Assembly: GCF_000019185.1 (NCBI RefSeq)
Contig: NC_010334.1
Coordinates: 4,588,001-4,652,000 of the forward strand
Direction: 5' to 3'
Length of the DNA stretch: 64,000 nt
From: Shewanella halifaxensis HAW-EB4
GTDB lineage: Bacteria; Pseudomonadota; Gammaproteobacteria; Enterobacterales; Shewanellaceae
Shown here one piece after another: positions 45,078 through 52,926 of this stretch (position 1 is the first letter of the stretch; every line of letters begins with the position of its first letter). Under the pieces are notes generated by a model. It saw only the letters and a list, made by a program, of their open reading frames with translations. It did no database searches and was not told the origin of the DNA. A program made the position numbers and the translations under genes.

Positions 45078-46178
45078 AATCGTCCCCAGTAATCTTCCCA
45101 GCGCATTGGCCATATAGTAAAAACCAATATCGAGCGACACTCCATCGTCGTTGGCATAGCTGACAATCAAGTAACTGTGCACAGAGGAGTTGATAGCAAA
45201 GACGGCGCCAAAAACCATTAAGCCCACAATAAGCGCAATTTGAGGTGCCACCCAGCCAGTAAAGATAAGCACTGCGAGCACAAGCGTTACCACGCTCAGT
45301 AATCCCGCCCAAAGTGTTGCGACGTGACCGTCAGGTGTCTTGTTTCTTGCGGTTAAAGAGGGCGCGATGGATTGAACCATACCATAGCCGATAACCCAGA
45401 GCGCAAGAAAAGCACCGACGCTACTGTGATCCCAACCTAATTGGCTAGCAAGAAATACTGGCAGTGCAATTACAAACCACACATCTCTAGCGGCAAACAA
45501 AAACAGTCGCGCAGCTGATAAAATATTTACACTTTCACTCTTAGAGAAGATCTCGGTGAATTTAGGCTTTGATTTAGCCTTGCCTAAATCGGCTTTCAAT
45601 CTCAGCATACTGCCAAGCCAAACGACACAAAGAGCTGCCGCCATTATGGCTACGGCTCCGGTAAAGCCGGTAAGCGATAACAATAGGCCACCGAGAAAAA
45701 AACCCGCACCTTTGAGTGCATTTTTAGATCCTGTCAGCATCGCCACCCAGCGGTAGAGCTTATCTTCAGCATCTTTAGGCACTAAGGTTTTTATCGCACT
45801 CTTAGCACTCATCTTATTAAGATCTTTGGCTATTCCCGACAGCGCCTGCGCCGCCATAACCCAAGGCACAGTGAGCATGGCTGTTGGCAGTAATAACATG
45901 GATAGCGCGACAATCTGCAAACCTAAGCCGATATTCATGGTGCGATTCAGCCCAAGCCTAGCCCCTAGCCAGCCGCCAATAAGGTTAGTGATCACGCCGA
46001 AGATCTCGTAAAACAGGAACAGCATCGCAATCGCCAGCGGCGTATAACCGAGGTCATAAAAGTGCAGCACCACCAACATGCGCAGGGCGCCATCGGTGAG
46101 AGTGAATGCCCAGTAGTTCCCCGTCACTAATAGATACTGCTTAACGCTATCTGGCAAAGAACGATATTTAGCTATCAC
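44964..46178 (-). CDS. arsJ: Organoarsenical efflux MFS transporter ArsJ
   Basis: Major facilitator protein of 404 residues with about 12 helices. It begins 'LPDSVKQYLLVTGNYWAFTL' and has 'GGWLGARLGLNRTMNIGLG' and 'LNKMSAKSAIKTLVPKD', which I recall from ArsJ. ArsJ exports 1-arseno-3-phosphoglycerate, the unstable product of the adjacent GAPDH, giving arsenate resistance. The start is a GTG at 46178 with GGAAAG upstream. It is the last gene of arsR-acr3-gapdh-arsJ. Its 3' end falls inside the 143-bp array, and it is separated from gapdh by a 232-bp CTAG-rich spacer. Confidence 0.9.
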   Translation of the reverse strand: MIAKYRSLPDSVKQYLLVTGNYWAFTLTDGALRMLVVLHFYDLGYTPLAIAMLFLFYEIFGVITNLIGGWLGARLGLNRTMNIGLGLQIVALSMLLLPTAMLTVPWVMAAQALSGIAKDLNKMSAKSAIKTLVPKDAEDKLYRWVAMLTGSKNALKGAGFFLGGLLLSLTGFTGAVAIMAAALCVVWLGSMLRLKADLGKAKSKPKFTEIFSKSESVNILSAARLFLFAARDVWFVIALPVFLASQLGWDHSSVGAFLALWVIGYGMVQSIAPSLTARNKTPDGHVATLWAGLLSVVTLVLAVLIFTGWVAPQIALIVGLMVFGAVFAINSSVHSYLIVSYANDDGVSLDIGFYYMANALGRLLGTILSGWVYQEAGLAACLFISAAMLFVTFVISFKLPRTRS

Positions 46179-46229
46179 AACTTACTTTCCATATACCAAG
46201 AATCCATATACCAGAATCAAAAAAAAAGG

Positions 46230-46392
46230 AGCTAGGATGCGAGGGCGTGGCTTCGCCACTGCTAGAATGCTGCGCTGCTAGGAAAGCAAAAGCCAAAACT
46301 GCATATACCGTCTCAGCTTTCATCGTCTTAGCTTTTCCTGCTTTTCCTAGTACCTAGGTCCTAAGACCTAGAACCAGCTCTTCCTAGAACCT
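46230..46392. repeat. CTAG-rich repeat patch between gapdh and arsJ
   Basis: About 160 bp with eight CTAG tetramers, in variants of CCTAGAACC, CTAGGTC and GCTAGGA. It includes two small hairpins: GTGGC-TTC-GCCAC (46247-46259) and CTAGGTC-CTAA-GACCTAG (46354-46371). CTAG is normally rare in this group, so the patch stands out. It splits two genes of one operon. Confidence 0.7.
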
Positions 46393-46410
46393 AGAAGCAA
46401 AGAGCCATTG

Positions 46411-47430
46411 TTAGCACTTCCCAGCTTGATCCAATCGTCCGACCATAATCGCTAATTCAGCGGTACGGTTAGCATAACCCCACTCATTGTCATACCAGAC
46501 GTACAGTTTAACTTGGGTACCGTTAACCACCATGGTCGATGGCGCATCAATAATGCTTGAGCGAGGGTCAGTTTTATAATCTACAGACACTAGTGGGCGT
46601 TCTTCGTATCCAAGAATACCTTTAAGCTCTCCCTCTGCAGCCTCGCGTAATAACTGATTCACCTCAGCTTCTGTGGTATCGCGGTTTAGTTCAAATACAC
46701 AATCTGTGAGGGATGCATTAGCCAATGGCACACGCACTGCATGGCCGTTTAGCTTTCCTTTAAGCTCAGGAAAAATATGGGTAATTGCCGTTGCGCTACC
46801 CGTGGTTGTTGGGATAAGGCTTAAACCACAAGCACGGGCGCGACGTAGATCTTTGTGGGGGGCATCCAAGATCGTTTGGGTATTGGTAATGTCATGAATC
46901 GTGGTCATCGAGCCATGCTTGATACCGATTTTTTCATGGATCACTTTGACCACTGGCGCTAAGCAGTTGGTAGTACACGATGCTGCAGTCACGATGGGGT
47001 GAATATCTTTATTATAAAGATCATGATTCACGCCCATCACTACGTTCAATACACCTTCTTCTTTCACTGGCGCTGTCACCACCACTCTTTTAACGCCTTG
47101 ATCTAAGTAAGCTTGCAATAGAGCCTTGGTTTTCATCACACCAGACGCTTCAATCACCACATCACAACCAGACCAATCGGTATCGGCAATCGCGTTATTA
47201 CGAGTGGTCACAATGCGGCTTTCTCCAATAACGATAGTATCGCCGTCTGCCGTTGCTTCTTCAGACCAACGACCGTGTATGGAGTCAAATGTCAGCAAGT
47301 GGGCTAGTGTCGGTGCATCACCTGCAGGATCGTTGATCTGTACAAACTCAACCTCACTGTTATTCCAAGCCGAGCGTAATGCTAGGCGCCCCATTCTACC
47401 GAAGCCATTGATACCAATTTTGATTGTCAT
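46411..47430 (-). CDS. ArsJ-associated glyceraldehyde-3-phosphate dehydrogenase
   Basis: GAPDH of 339 residues with the Rossmann start 'IGINGFGRMGRLALR', catalytic Cys152 in 'AASCTTNCLAP' and His179 in 'SMTTIHDITN'. In this operon type the enzyme uses arsenate instead of phosphate and forms 1-arseno-3-phosphoglycerate for export by ArsJ. It differs from the housekeeping GapA only in context and detail, so the arsenate role rests on the neighbours arsJ, acr3 and arsR. It begins 152 bp after acr3, and AAGAG precedes the ATG. Confidence 0.93.
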   Translation of the reverse strand: MTIKIGINGFGRMGRLALRSAWNNSEVEFVQINDPAGDAPTLAHLLTFDSIHGRWSEEATADGDTIVIGESRIVTTRNNAIADTDWSGCDVVIEASGVMKTKALLQAYLDQGVKRVVVTAPVKEEGVLNVVMGVNHDLYNKDIHPIVTAASCTTNCLAPVVKVIHEKIGIKHGSMTTIHDITNTQTILDAPHKDLRRARACGLSLIPTTTGSATAITHIFPELKGKLNGHAVRVPLANASLTDCVFELNRDTTEAEVNQLLREAAEGELKGILGYEERPLVSVDYKTDPRSSIIDAPSTMVVNGTQVKLYVWYDNEWGYANRTAELAIMVGRLDQAGKC

Positions 47431-47582
47431 AATCGTCTCTTAACCTGTTATTGAATGCTGTAAGCTGGAGCTCTTGTACTAGCTTCTTGCTTTCGTTTTA
47501 GCGCTAGCACAGAACTCAACCTATTTATAAATGCTATTTACTAATAGCTAATCTCTAATTATCTTGGCTATATAACGTTAAT

Positions 47583-48626
47583 TTACGCTGAGGGCTCCAC
47601 AACCGCATCATCAGCAAATAGGTGACGGCTGCGATTAGCAATGGCGACCAGTGATAACATCACAGGTACTTCAACCAATACCCCCACAACGGTAGCAAGC
47701 GCGGCACCTGAGTGTAGCCCAAACAGAGAGATAGCCACTGCAACCGCTAGCTCAAAGAAGTTAGAGGTGGCAATCATGCATGCTGGCGCCGCAATCTTAT
47801 GGGTTAGCTTCATTTTTTTCGCTGCATAAAACGCAATGAAGAAAATGCCATAAGTTTGAATTAATAGGGGTATCGCAATAAGAGCGATGTTTTGCGGCTG
47901 GGCGATAATGGTTTGAGCTTGAAAACCAAAGAGTAAAACAACGGTTGCCAGCAAGCCCACCATAGACCACGGCTTTAATGTCGCCACGAACGTGTTGAGC
48001 TTAGTATCATCACCCTTTTTCTGCAGCAAGTGCCTTGTAATTGCGCCAGCGATTAGAGGCAATACCACATATAAGCCAACTGAAGATAACAGGGTCGCCC
48101 ATGGGACTTGGATATCGCTAACCCCAAGAAGCAGCGCCGTTATAGGGGCAAATGCGACCACCATGATTAAATCGTTCACCGACACTTGTACTAAGGTGTA
48201 GTTAGGATCGCCTTTAGTCAGCTGACTCCACACAAATACCATCGCTGTACATGGGGCAACGCCAAGCAAGATCATACCTGCGATATATTCGCTCGCAGTC
48301 TGAGGATCGACGAAATCAACAAAAAATACTTTAAAGAATAACCAACCCAATGCCGCCATAGTAAACGGCTTGATCAGCCAGTTGATCACCAGTGTAAGCA
48401 CTAGCCCTTTTGGGCTTTTACCTACGTCTTTCACGGCAGAGAAATCGATTTGAACCATCATAGGGTAGATCATTACCCAGATCAGAACCGCTATCACTAT
48501 GTTGACATGGGCATACTCAAGCCCAGCGACCACAGCAAAGGTATCGGGGGTCAAATTTCCAAGGAAAACACCCGCTAAAATAGCCAGCCCCACCCACACA
48601 CTTAAATAACGCTCAAAAATACCCAT
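47583..48626 (-). CDS. acr3: Acr3 family arsenite efflux permease
   Basis: Arsenite carrier of 347 residues with ten helices, usual for Acr3 (BART superfamily). The essential Cys126 lies in 'GVAPCTAMVFVWSQLTKGDP', and the last half has 'IATSNFFELAVAVAISLFG'. It expels As(III) driven by the membrane potential. It follows arsR by 58 bp and precedes the GAPDH gene by 152 bp in one operon. Confidence 0.95.
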   Translation of the reverse strand: MGIFERYLSVWVGLAILAGVFLGNLTPDTFAVVAGLEYAHVNIVIAVLIWVMIYPMMVQIDFSAVKDVGKSPKGLVLTLVINWLIKPFTMAALGWLFFKVFFVDFVDPQTASEYIAGMILLGVAPCTAMVFVWSQLTKGDPNYTLVQVSVNDLIMVVAFAPITALLLGVSDIQVPWATLLSSVGLYVVLPLIAGAITRHLLQKKGDDTKLNTFVATLKPWSMVGLLATVVLLFGFQAQTIIAQPQNIALIAIPLLIQTYGIFFIAFYAAKKMKLTHKIAAPACMIATSNFFELAVAVAISLFGLHSGAALATVVGVLVEVPVMLSLVAIANRSRHLFADDAVVEPSA

Positions 48627-48684
48627 AATATTTGCCTATTAATAAAAAATTGTACTAATACCAACCGAAGTCACTATTTGATGG

Positions 48685-49029
48685 TTAACAGCAGTTTTTA
48701 ACGCGTTCTGGGCGGTCACCCATCCGCATAAGATTGGTTAAATTGCTACCTATTAGTTCGGCCTGCTCCTTAGCCAAAGTTTGTAAAATTTCGCTAGCCC
48801 AACTTGGTAGTTCGGGATTAATGCAATAGAAAATCCACTGCCCCTGACGCCTATCAACTAGCAAGCCTAATTTTCGTAATTGTGCTAAATGACGTGAGAT
48901 CTTAGGCTGGATCTCATCGAGTGCCGTCATTAACTCACAAACACACAACTCAGTTTCTGCCTGGATCAGCAGTAAACTACGCAGTCTGGTGTCATCGGCC
49001 AGCGCCTTAAAAAATAGTAAAGGTGTCAT
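48685..49029 (-). CDS. arsR: ArsR family arsenic-responsive repressor
   Basis: Winged-helix repressor of 114 residues. Arsenite-binding cysteines are Cys29 and Cys31 in 'ELCVCELMTAL', the classical ArsR CxC site, with 'PKISRHLAQLRKLGLLVDRR' as the recognition helix region; further Cys lie at the end ('KNCC'). The start is the last of three consecutive ATGs, with GAGA 7 nt upstream; the longer frame would run into the operator. It heads the operon arsR-acr3-gapdh-arsJ and should repress it through the inverted repeat just upstream. Confidence 0.94.
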   Translation of the reverse strand: MTPLLFFKALADDTRLRSLLLIQAETELCVCELMTALDEIQPKISRHLAQLRKLGLLVDRRQGQWIFYCINPELPSWASEILQTLAKEQAELIGSNLTNLMRMGDRPERVKNCC

Positions 49030-49065
49030 CATCATTTCTCTATAAACCGTTATGCACGAAACACC

Positions 49066-49105
49066 GTACATATGAAAAATAATATATATGAATTTTCATA
49101 TGTAC
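49066..49105. promoter_or_regulatory. ArsR operator (inverted repeat)
   Basis: Perfect 13-bp inverted repeat GTACATATGAAAA (49066-49078) / TTTTCATATGTAC (49093-49105) with a 14-bp AT-rich centre. Inside it is a second, tighter palindrome ATATGAA-TT-TTCATAT (49086-49101). ATATGAA-type arms are typical of ars operators. It lies 40-80 bp upstream of arsR and also between arsR and the divergent lipoprotein gene. Confidence 0.85.
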
Positions 49106-49228
49106 AAGTTTTCATTTTTAGTTCTGATAATCAATAGCAAAAATATCAACATTGGTCACAAATGCTGCTAAGTTATCTATATGATTTAAATTAGTATTAG
49201 AGCGAGAAGCCAAAGGAATGCGCTAACA

Positions 49229-50482
49229 ATGCAGACAATAAAAATATTGCTCATCATCGCGATCATGAGCTTAATCCATGGTTGCGCTAACTTTCGTCAC
49301 CTCGCTAAAGAGGTCGATATGCTCGATAGGGTCTATGTCGAGTACCAAGTTATTATTGAGTCGAATCATGAGACGGAGTCTTTTGTGTTAGTGCTACTAC
49401 AGGGGCTAAATACCGATTATGTCGATGGTTATGAAGTGGTTATTGGCAATCAAGAGATCACCGTAACCGGTGATACCTCAAGCCAATACCTATTTACTTT
49501 TAACGACAGCAATAACGATCTAAGATTTCAAGTTGGCGAAGCATATTCGGTCATAAAACTTCCCCGCACAGCGGATCAGCGCCTCAGCCTAAGTCTGACA
49601 AATGCCCATCAAGACTATCCCAAATACTTGGTCGACAAAGCGTTAAACAATCTAGTCAACGTTAAAATCAGCCCAGCCAAGATAGGTGAGAAAGCCAGCC
49701 TTGATGAACCCAAATTTGATAGGGATATCGCTGAACTCGGGATGTGGAAACCAGTAAGCTACCTGCTTAAGGGCAATAGTGGTGTGTTTTTTATCGATGA
49801 ATTTGATGACAAAAAAATTCCAATCCTTTTTGTCCATGGCATGAACGGTACAGCTCGAGACTTTGCCCCCCTCATCGATAAAATAGACAGCAGCAAGTAT
49901 CAAGTTTGGGTGATGAACTACCCCAGCGGATTACCGCTCGAGTTATTAGCTAATGGATTAAATAGCCTCATAAAAATTATCGATTACCGCTATGACGTTA
50001 AAACCCTACACTTAGTCGCCCATAGTATGGGCGGGCTTATCACTCAGGCTTATTTAGATCTGTGCCGTAATCAGCTAGGTTGCGATGACATTGCTAGCTT
50101 CACCTCAATATCGAGCCCCTTTGGTGGTGTAGAGTCAGCCCAAGACGGAGTCGACTATGCCCCCGTGGTCATGCCGTCCTGGCGCGATCTGGCCCCTAAA
50201 AGTCGCTTTATAGCTGAGTTATTCTCCAGCGATGATGACTTAGTCAAACCGGCACACCAACTAATTTTTGGCTATAAAGTCAGTGGCATCATCAATAAAA
50301 AGAGCAATGATGGTGTGATTAGCCTAGATAGCCAACTAAGAGATAAGGCCCAACTGCAGGCTGAACGTATATATGGGTTAAATGAAGATCACGTCAGTAT
50401 TTTACGTAGCGATAAACTTGCGAGGGCACTACACCAATTTTGGGAAAGCACTGAGCAGGCGCATAGTCGCAAGCCTGATTAA
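49229..50482 (+). CDS. Lipase-like alpha/beta hydrolase lipoprotein
   Basis: Protein of 417 residues with a lipoprotein signal ('LLIIAIMSLIHGC', lipobox Cys near residue 19), a beta-rich N-terminal domain (about 30-170) and a C-terminal alpha/beta-hydrolase (about 190-400). The oxyanion region is 'PILFVHGMNGTARDF', the nucleophile is Ser in 'LVAHSMGGLI', and 'NDGVISLDSQL' probably holds the Asp. It should be an esterase or lipase anchored to the outer membrane. It is divergent from arsR and may share the ArsR operator region by position, but nothing shows arsenic control. Confidence 0.86.
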   Translation: MQTIKILLIIAIMSLIHGCANFRHLAKEVDMLDRVYVEYQVIIESNHETESFVLVLLQGLNTDYVDGYEVVIGNQEITVTGDTSSQYLFTFNDSNNDLRFQVGEAYSVIKLPRTADQRLSLSLTNAHQDYPKYLVDKALNNLVNVKISPAKIGEKASLDEPKFDRDIAELGMWKPVSYLLKGNSGVFFIDEFDDKKIPILFVHGMNGTARDFAPLIDKIDSSKYQVWVMNYPSGLPLELLANGLNSLIKIIDYRYDVKTLHLVAHSMGGLITQAYLDLCRNQLGCDDIASFTSISSPFGGVESAQDGVDYAPVVMPSWRDLAPKSRFIAELFSSDDDLVKPAHQLIFGYKVSGIINKKSNDGVISLDSQLRDKAQLQAERIYGLNEDHVSILRSDKLARALHQFWESTEQAHSRKPD

Positions 50483-50530
50483 TCCAGCGACTAGCTGTCA
50501 ATTTGGGTTCCCTTATGTAAGCCGCTATAA

Positions 50531-50556
50531 AAAAGGCTTCCCATTGGAAGCCTTTT
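50531..50556. terminator. Bidirectional terminator
   Basis: AAAAGGCTTCC / GGAAGCCTTTT with a 4-nt loop and A/T runs on both sides, between the hydrolase gene and pmbA. Confidence 0.9.
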
Positions 50557-50632
50557 TTAGATGAGTCGATTACAGCTGGCTCTATATAAGAGCTAATCAC
50601 TCTATCACTAATAGCAATAGAGATATGGAGCC

Positions 50633-51973
50633 TTAATTACCCGCGATCTTCATCTTATCCATTAAGATCCCGCCAGTGCGGATCGATGAACGCAGATCTC
50701 TGTCTTTAGCAACCGCGACGATATTTTGGTACATATCTTTAAGGTTGCCCGCAATGGTGATCTCTTCAACTGGGTACAAAATTACGCCATTTTCGACATA
50801 AAAACCCGCTGCGCCACGAGAGTAATCACCAGTAACCGTATTCACGCCTTGGCCCATCACTTCTGTCACGATAAGACCTGTGCCCATCTCTTTAACCAAC
50901 TGGTCAAAAGTTTGCCCTGTTGTCGATAGCGTCCAGTTATAGATCCCACCGGCATGGCCAGTATTGGTCAACCCAAGCTTACGCGCCGAGTAACTGGTAA
51001 GCAGGTAGGTTGCTAAGCGGCCATTATCGATAATATCGCGCGCCTGAGTGGCAACGCCTTCGCTATCGTATGCCGAGCTTGCCAATGCGCCGACCAGTAA
51101 TGGGTCTTCATGAATGCTAAACCAATCTGGGAACACTTGAGTATCGATAGCATCGAGCAGGAAGCTAGACTTACGATATAAGCTGCCACCACTGATAGCT
51201 CCTACCAAGTGACCCATCAAGCCTGTAGCAATTTCAGGTGAAAACAGCACAGGAAGCTGCGTGGTGGCTATTTTACGCCCACCTAAGCGGCCAGCCGTTT
51301 TTTCAGCCGCCTTCTTACCGATAATTTCCGGCGCCGTCATCTCACTAAATTTGCGTGCAATCGTGTAGTCATAGTCACGCTGCATACTGCCTTCAAGCTC
51401 ACCAATCGCGACGCAGCTTAGGCTGTAGCGTGAACTGCAATAGCCGTTCAAAAAGCCATGGCTATTGCCATAAACTTTAACGCTAGAGTGCGCATTAGCA
51501 CTCGCACCGTCAGAAGTTTGCACTCGCGGATCAGTATCTAGCGCCGCTTCTTCGGCTAATACGGCTAAGCGAGTTAGCTCCTCAGGAGAAATATCTTCTG
51601 GGTGGTACAGATCAAGGTCCGGGAACTCGGTCGCCATTAACGACTTTTCAGCCAAACCGTTAAAAGGATCCGCAGAAGTGAAGCGAGCGATATCATCGGC
51701 CGCCTTCACCGCTTGTTGAATCGCAGCTTTACTTAAATCTGAAGTCGATGAGCTACCTTTGCATCCGTCTCTAAAAACGGTAATGCCTAGGGCGCCATCT
51801 TTATTAAACTCAACGGTTTCAACTTCTTTCATTCGAGTCGAAACAGACAAGCCTTGCTGCTTACTGATCGCAACTTCTGCACCAGAAGTGCCTAATGTTT
51901 TTGCATATTCCAGCGCCATCGAAACGGCATCTTTCAAGGAATCCAATTCAATATCAATGCTAGGTGAGGACAC
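50633..51973 (-). CDS. pmbA: Metalloprotease PmbA (TldE subunit)
   Basis: PmbA/TldE of 446 residues, aligning with E. coli PmbA from memory ('GAEVAISKQQGLSVSTRMKE', 'GHLVGAISGGSLYRKSSFLLD', 'LLTSYSARKLGLTNTGHAGG'). It forms a heterodimer with TldD that trims small peptides (microcin maturation, CcdA degradation); PmbA itself lacks the zinc motif. The start is taken as GTG 51973, with AAGAG upstream, which gives family length; the frame extends 16 residues further. It is divergent from darP (yjgA), a common arrangement; tldD lies 8.5 kb away in this window. Confidence 0.95.
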   Translation of the reverse strand: MSSPSIDIELDSLKDAVSMALEYAKTLGTSGAEVAISKQQGLSVSTRMKEVETVEFNKDGALGITVFRDGCKGSSSTSDLSKAAIQQAVKAADDIARFTSADPFNGLAEKSLMATEFPDLDLYHPEDISPEELTRLAVLAEEAALDTDPRVQTSDGASANAHSSVKVYGNSHGFLNGYCSSRYSLSCVAIGELEGSMQRDYDYTIARKFSEMTAPEIIGKKAAEKTAGRLGGRKIATTQLPVLFSPEIATGLMGHLVGAISGGSLYRKSSFLLDAIDTQVFPDWFSIHEDPLLVGALASSAYDSEGVATQARDIIDNGRLATYLLTSYSARKLGLTNTGHAGGIYNWTLSTTGQTFDQLVKEMGTGLIVTEVMGQGVNTVTGDYSRGAAGFYVENGVILYPVEEITIAGNLKDMYQNIVAVAKDRDLRSSIRTGGILMDKMKIAGN

Positions 51974-52201
51974 AAATCTACTCTTTATTTGTCGGCAATA
52001 GCGATAGCATAACAAACCCAAAACCCAATCACATTAAATAATACCCTCATAACCTGCTCTATCGCTCGCTTCTTAAGTATAAAAATATCCGCTAAATGAA
52101 ACTAAAAACCGGTAATAAAGGTCAGCAGCCTCAAAAATAGGAAAGGAAATAAGCAAGTTTAGATGTTATTATTAGCACAGAATTTGTAAGAGATTTTAGA
52201 T

Positions 52202-52744
52202 ATGAAGATTGTCGGTGACTCAGAACACTTCCACCAGCCTTATGACAAAGATGAGAACTACGAAAGTAGAGCGGACGCTAAACGCGAAATCGCCATCTAT
52301 CAAGAATACGGTAATAGGTTAGTTGCACTTAGTAAAACCCAAGTAGAAAAATTGAACCTCGATGAAACACTTCACGATAATGTTTTGAAAGCTAAAACGA
52401 TTAAAATGAATACTGAAGCACATCGTCGTCACATTCAATACATTGGTAAACTGATGCGTTATGTTGATCTCGAAGAGTTAGAAGTCGCGATTAGGAATGT
52501 GCTCAACAAAAATAGTAATGAAAGTGCTAAAACCAATGTGGCAGACAAGACTCGTGATCAGTTATTAGCTGAAGGCGACTCTGCAGTGCAAGCTTTGATT
52601 GAGCAACATCCTGAATTCGATCGTCAGAAGCTACGTCAGTTTATTCGTCAGACCAAAAAAGAGCTGACTAAAAATGCTGATATTGAAGCGTCAAAGACAG
52701 CTAAAGAGTTAAGTAAGTATTTACGTAACGAGATCAAAGATTAA
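52202..52744 (+). CDS. darP: Ribosome biogenesis factor DarP (YjgA, DUF615)
   Basis: Protein of 180 residues of the UPF0307/DUF615 family, involved in late assembly of the 50S subunit near the peptidyl-transferase centre. Recognised by 'KREIAIYQEYGNRLVALSK', 'IKMNTEAHRRHIQYIGKLMR' and the C-terminal 'EFDRQKLRQFIRQTKKE'. It is all helical, strongly charged and cytoplasmic. It is divergent from pmbA, as in E. coli. Confidence 0.95.
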   Translation: MKIVGDSEHFHQPYDKDENYESRADAKREIAIYQEYGNRLVALSKTQVEKLNLDETLHDNVLKAKTIKMNTEAHRRHIQYIGKLMRYVDLEELEVAIRNVLNKNSNESAKTNVADKTRDQLLAEGDSAVQALIEQHPEFDRQKLRQFIRQTKKELTKNADIEASKTAKELSKYLRNEIKD

Positions 52745-52784
52745 TCGTTACATATATAGACATCATCACTATATAGCGACACAA

Positions 52785-52823
52785 TAGCTCTCTTAGTATT
52801 AACCATACTTAGGGAGCTTTTTT
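52785..52823 (+). terminator. Rho-independent terminator of darP
   Basis: 13-bp stem AGCTCTCTTAGTA / TACTTAGGGAGCT with one mismatch and one wobble, 7-nt loop, then TTTTTT. Confidence 0.88.
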
Positions 52824-52926
52824 ATGGGTCTATTTCTTAGGCTTTTACTGAAGGTCCCATCTCATACTGATTGGTATTCTTTACCGTTCGGCATTGTTTC
52901 AGTAAAAATTTGTAGCACTAAGGAAT

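Noticed and set aside
44950..45312. 120-residue ORF overlapping arsJ in another frame
   Set aside because: It is a shifted reading of the arsJ 3' end; the in-frame arsJ product continues to a normal MFS length.
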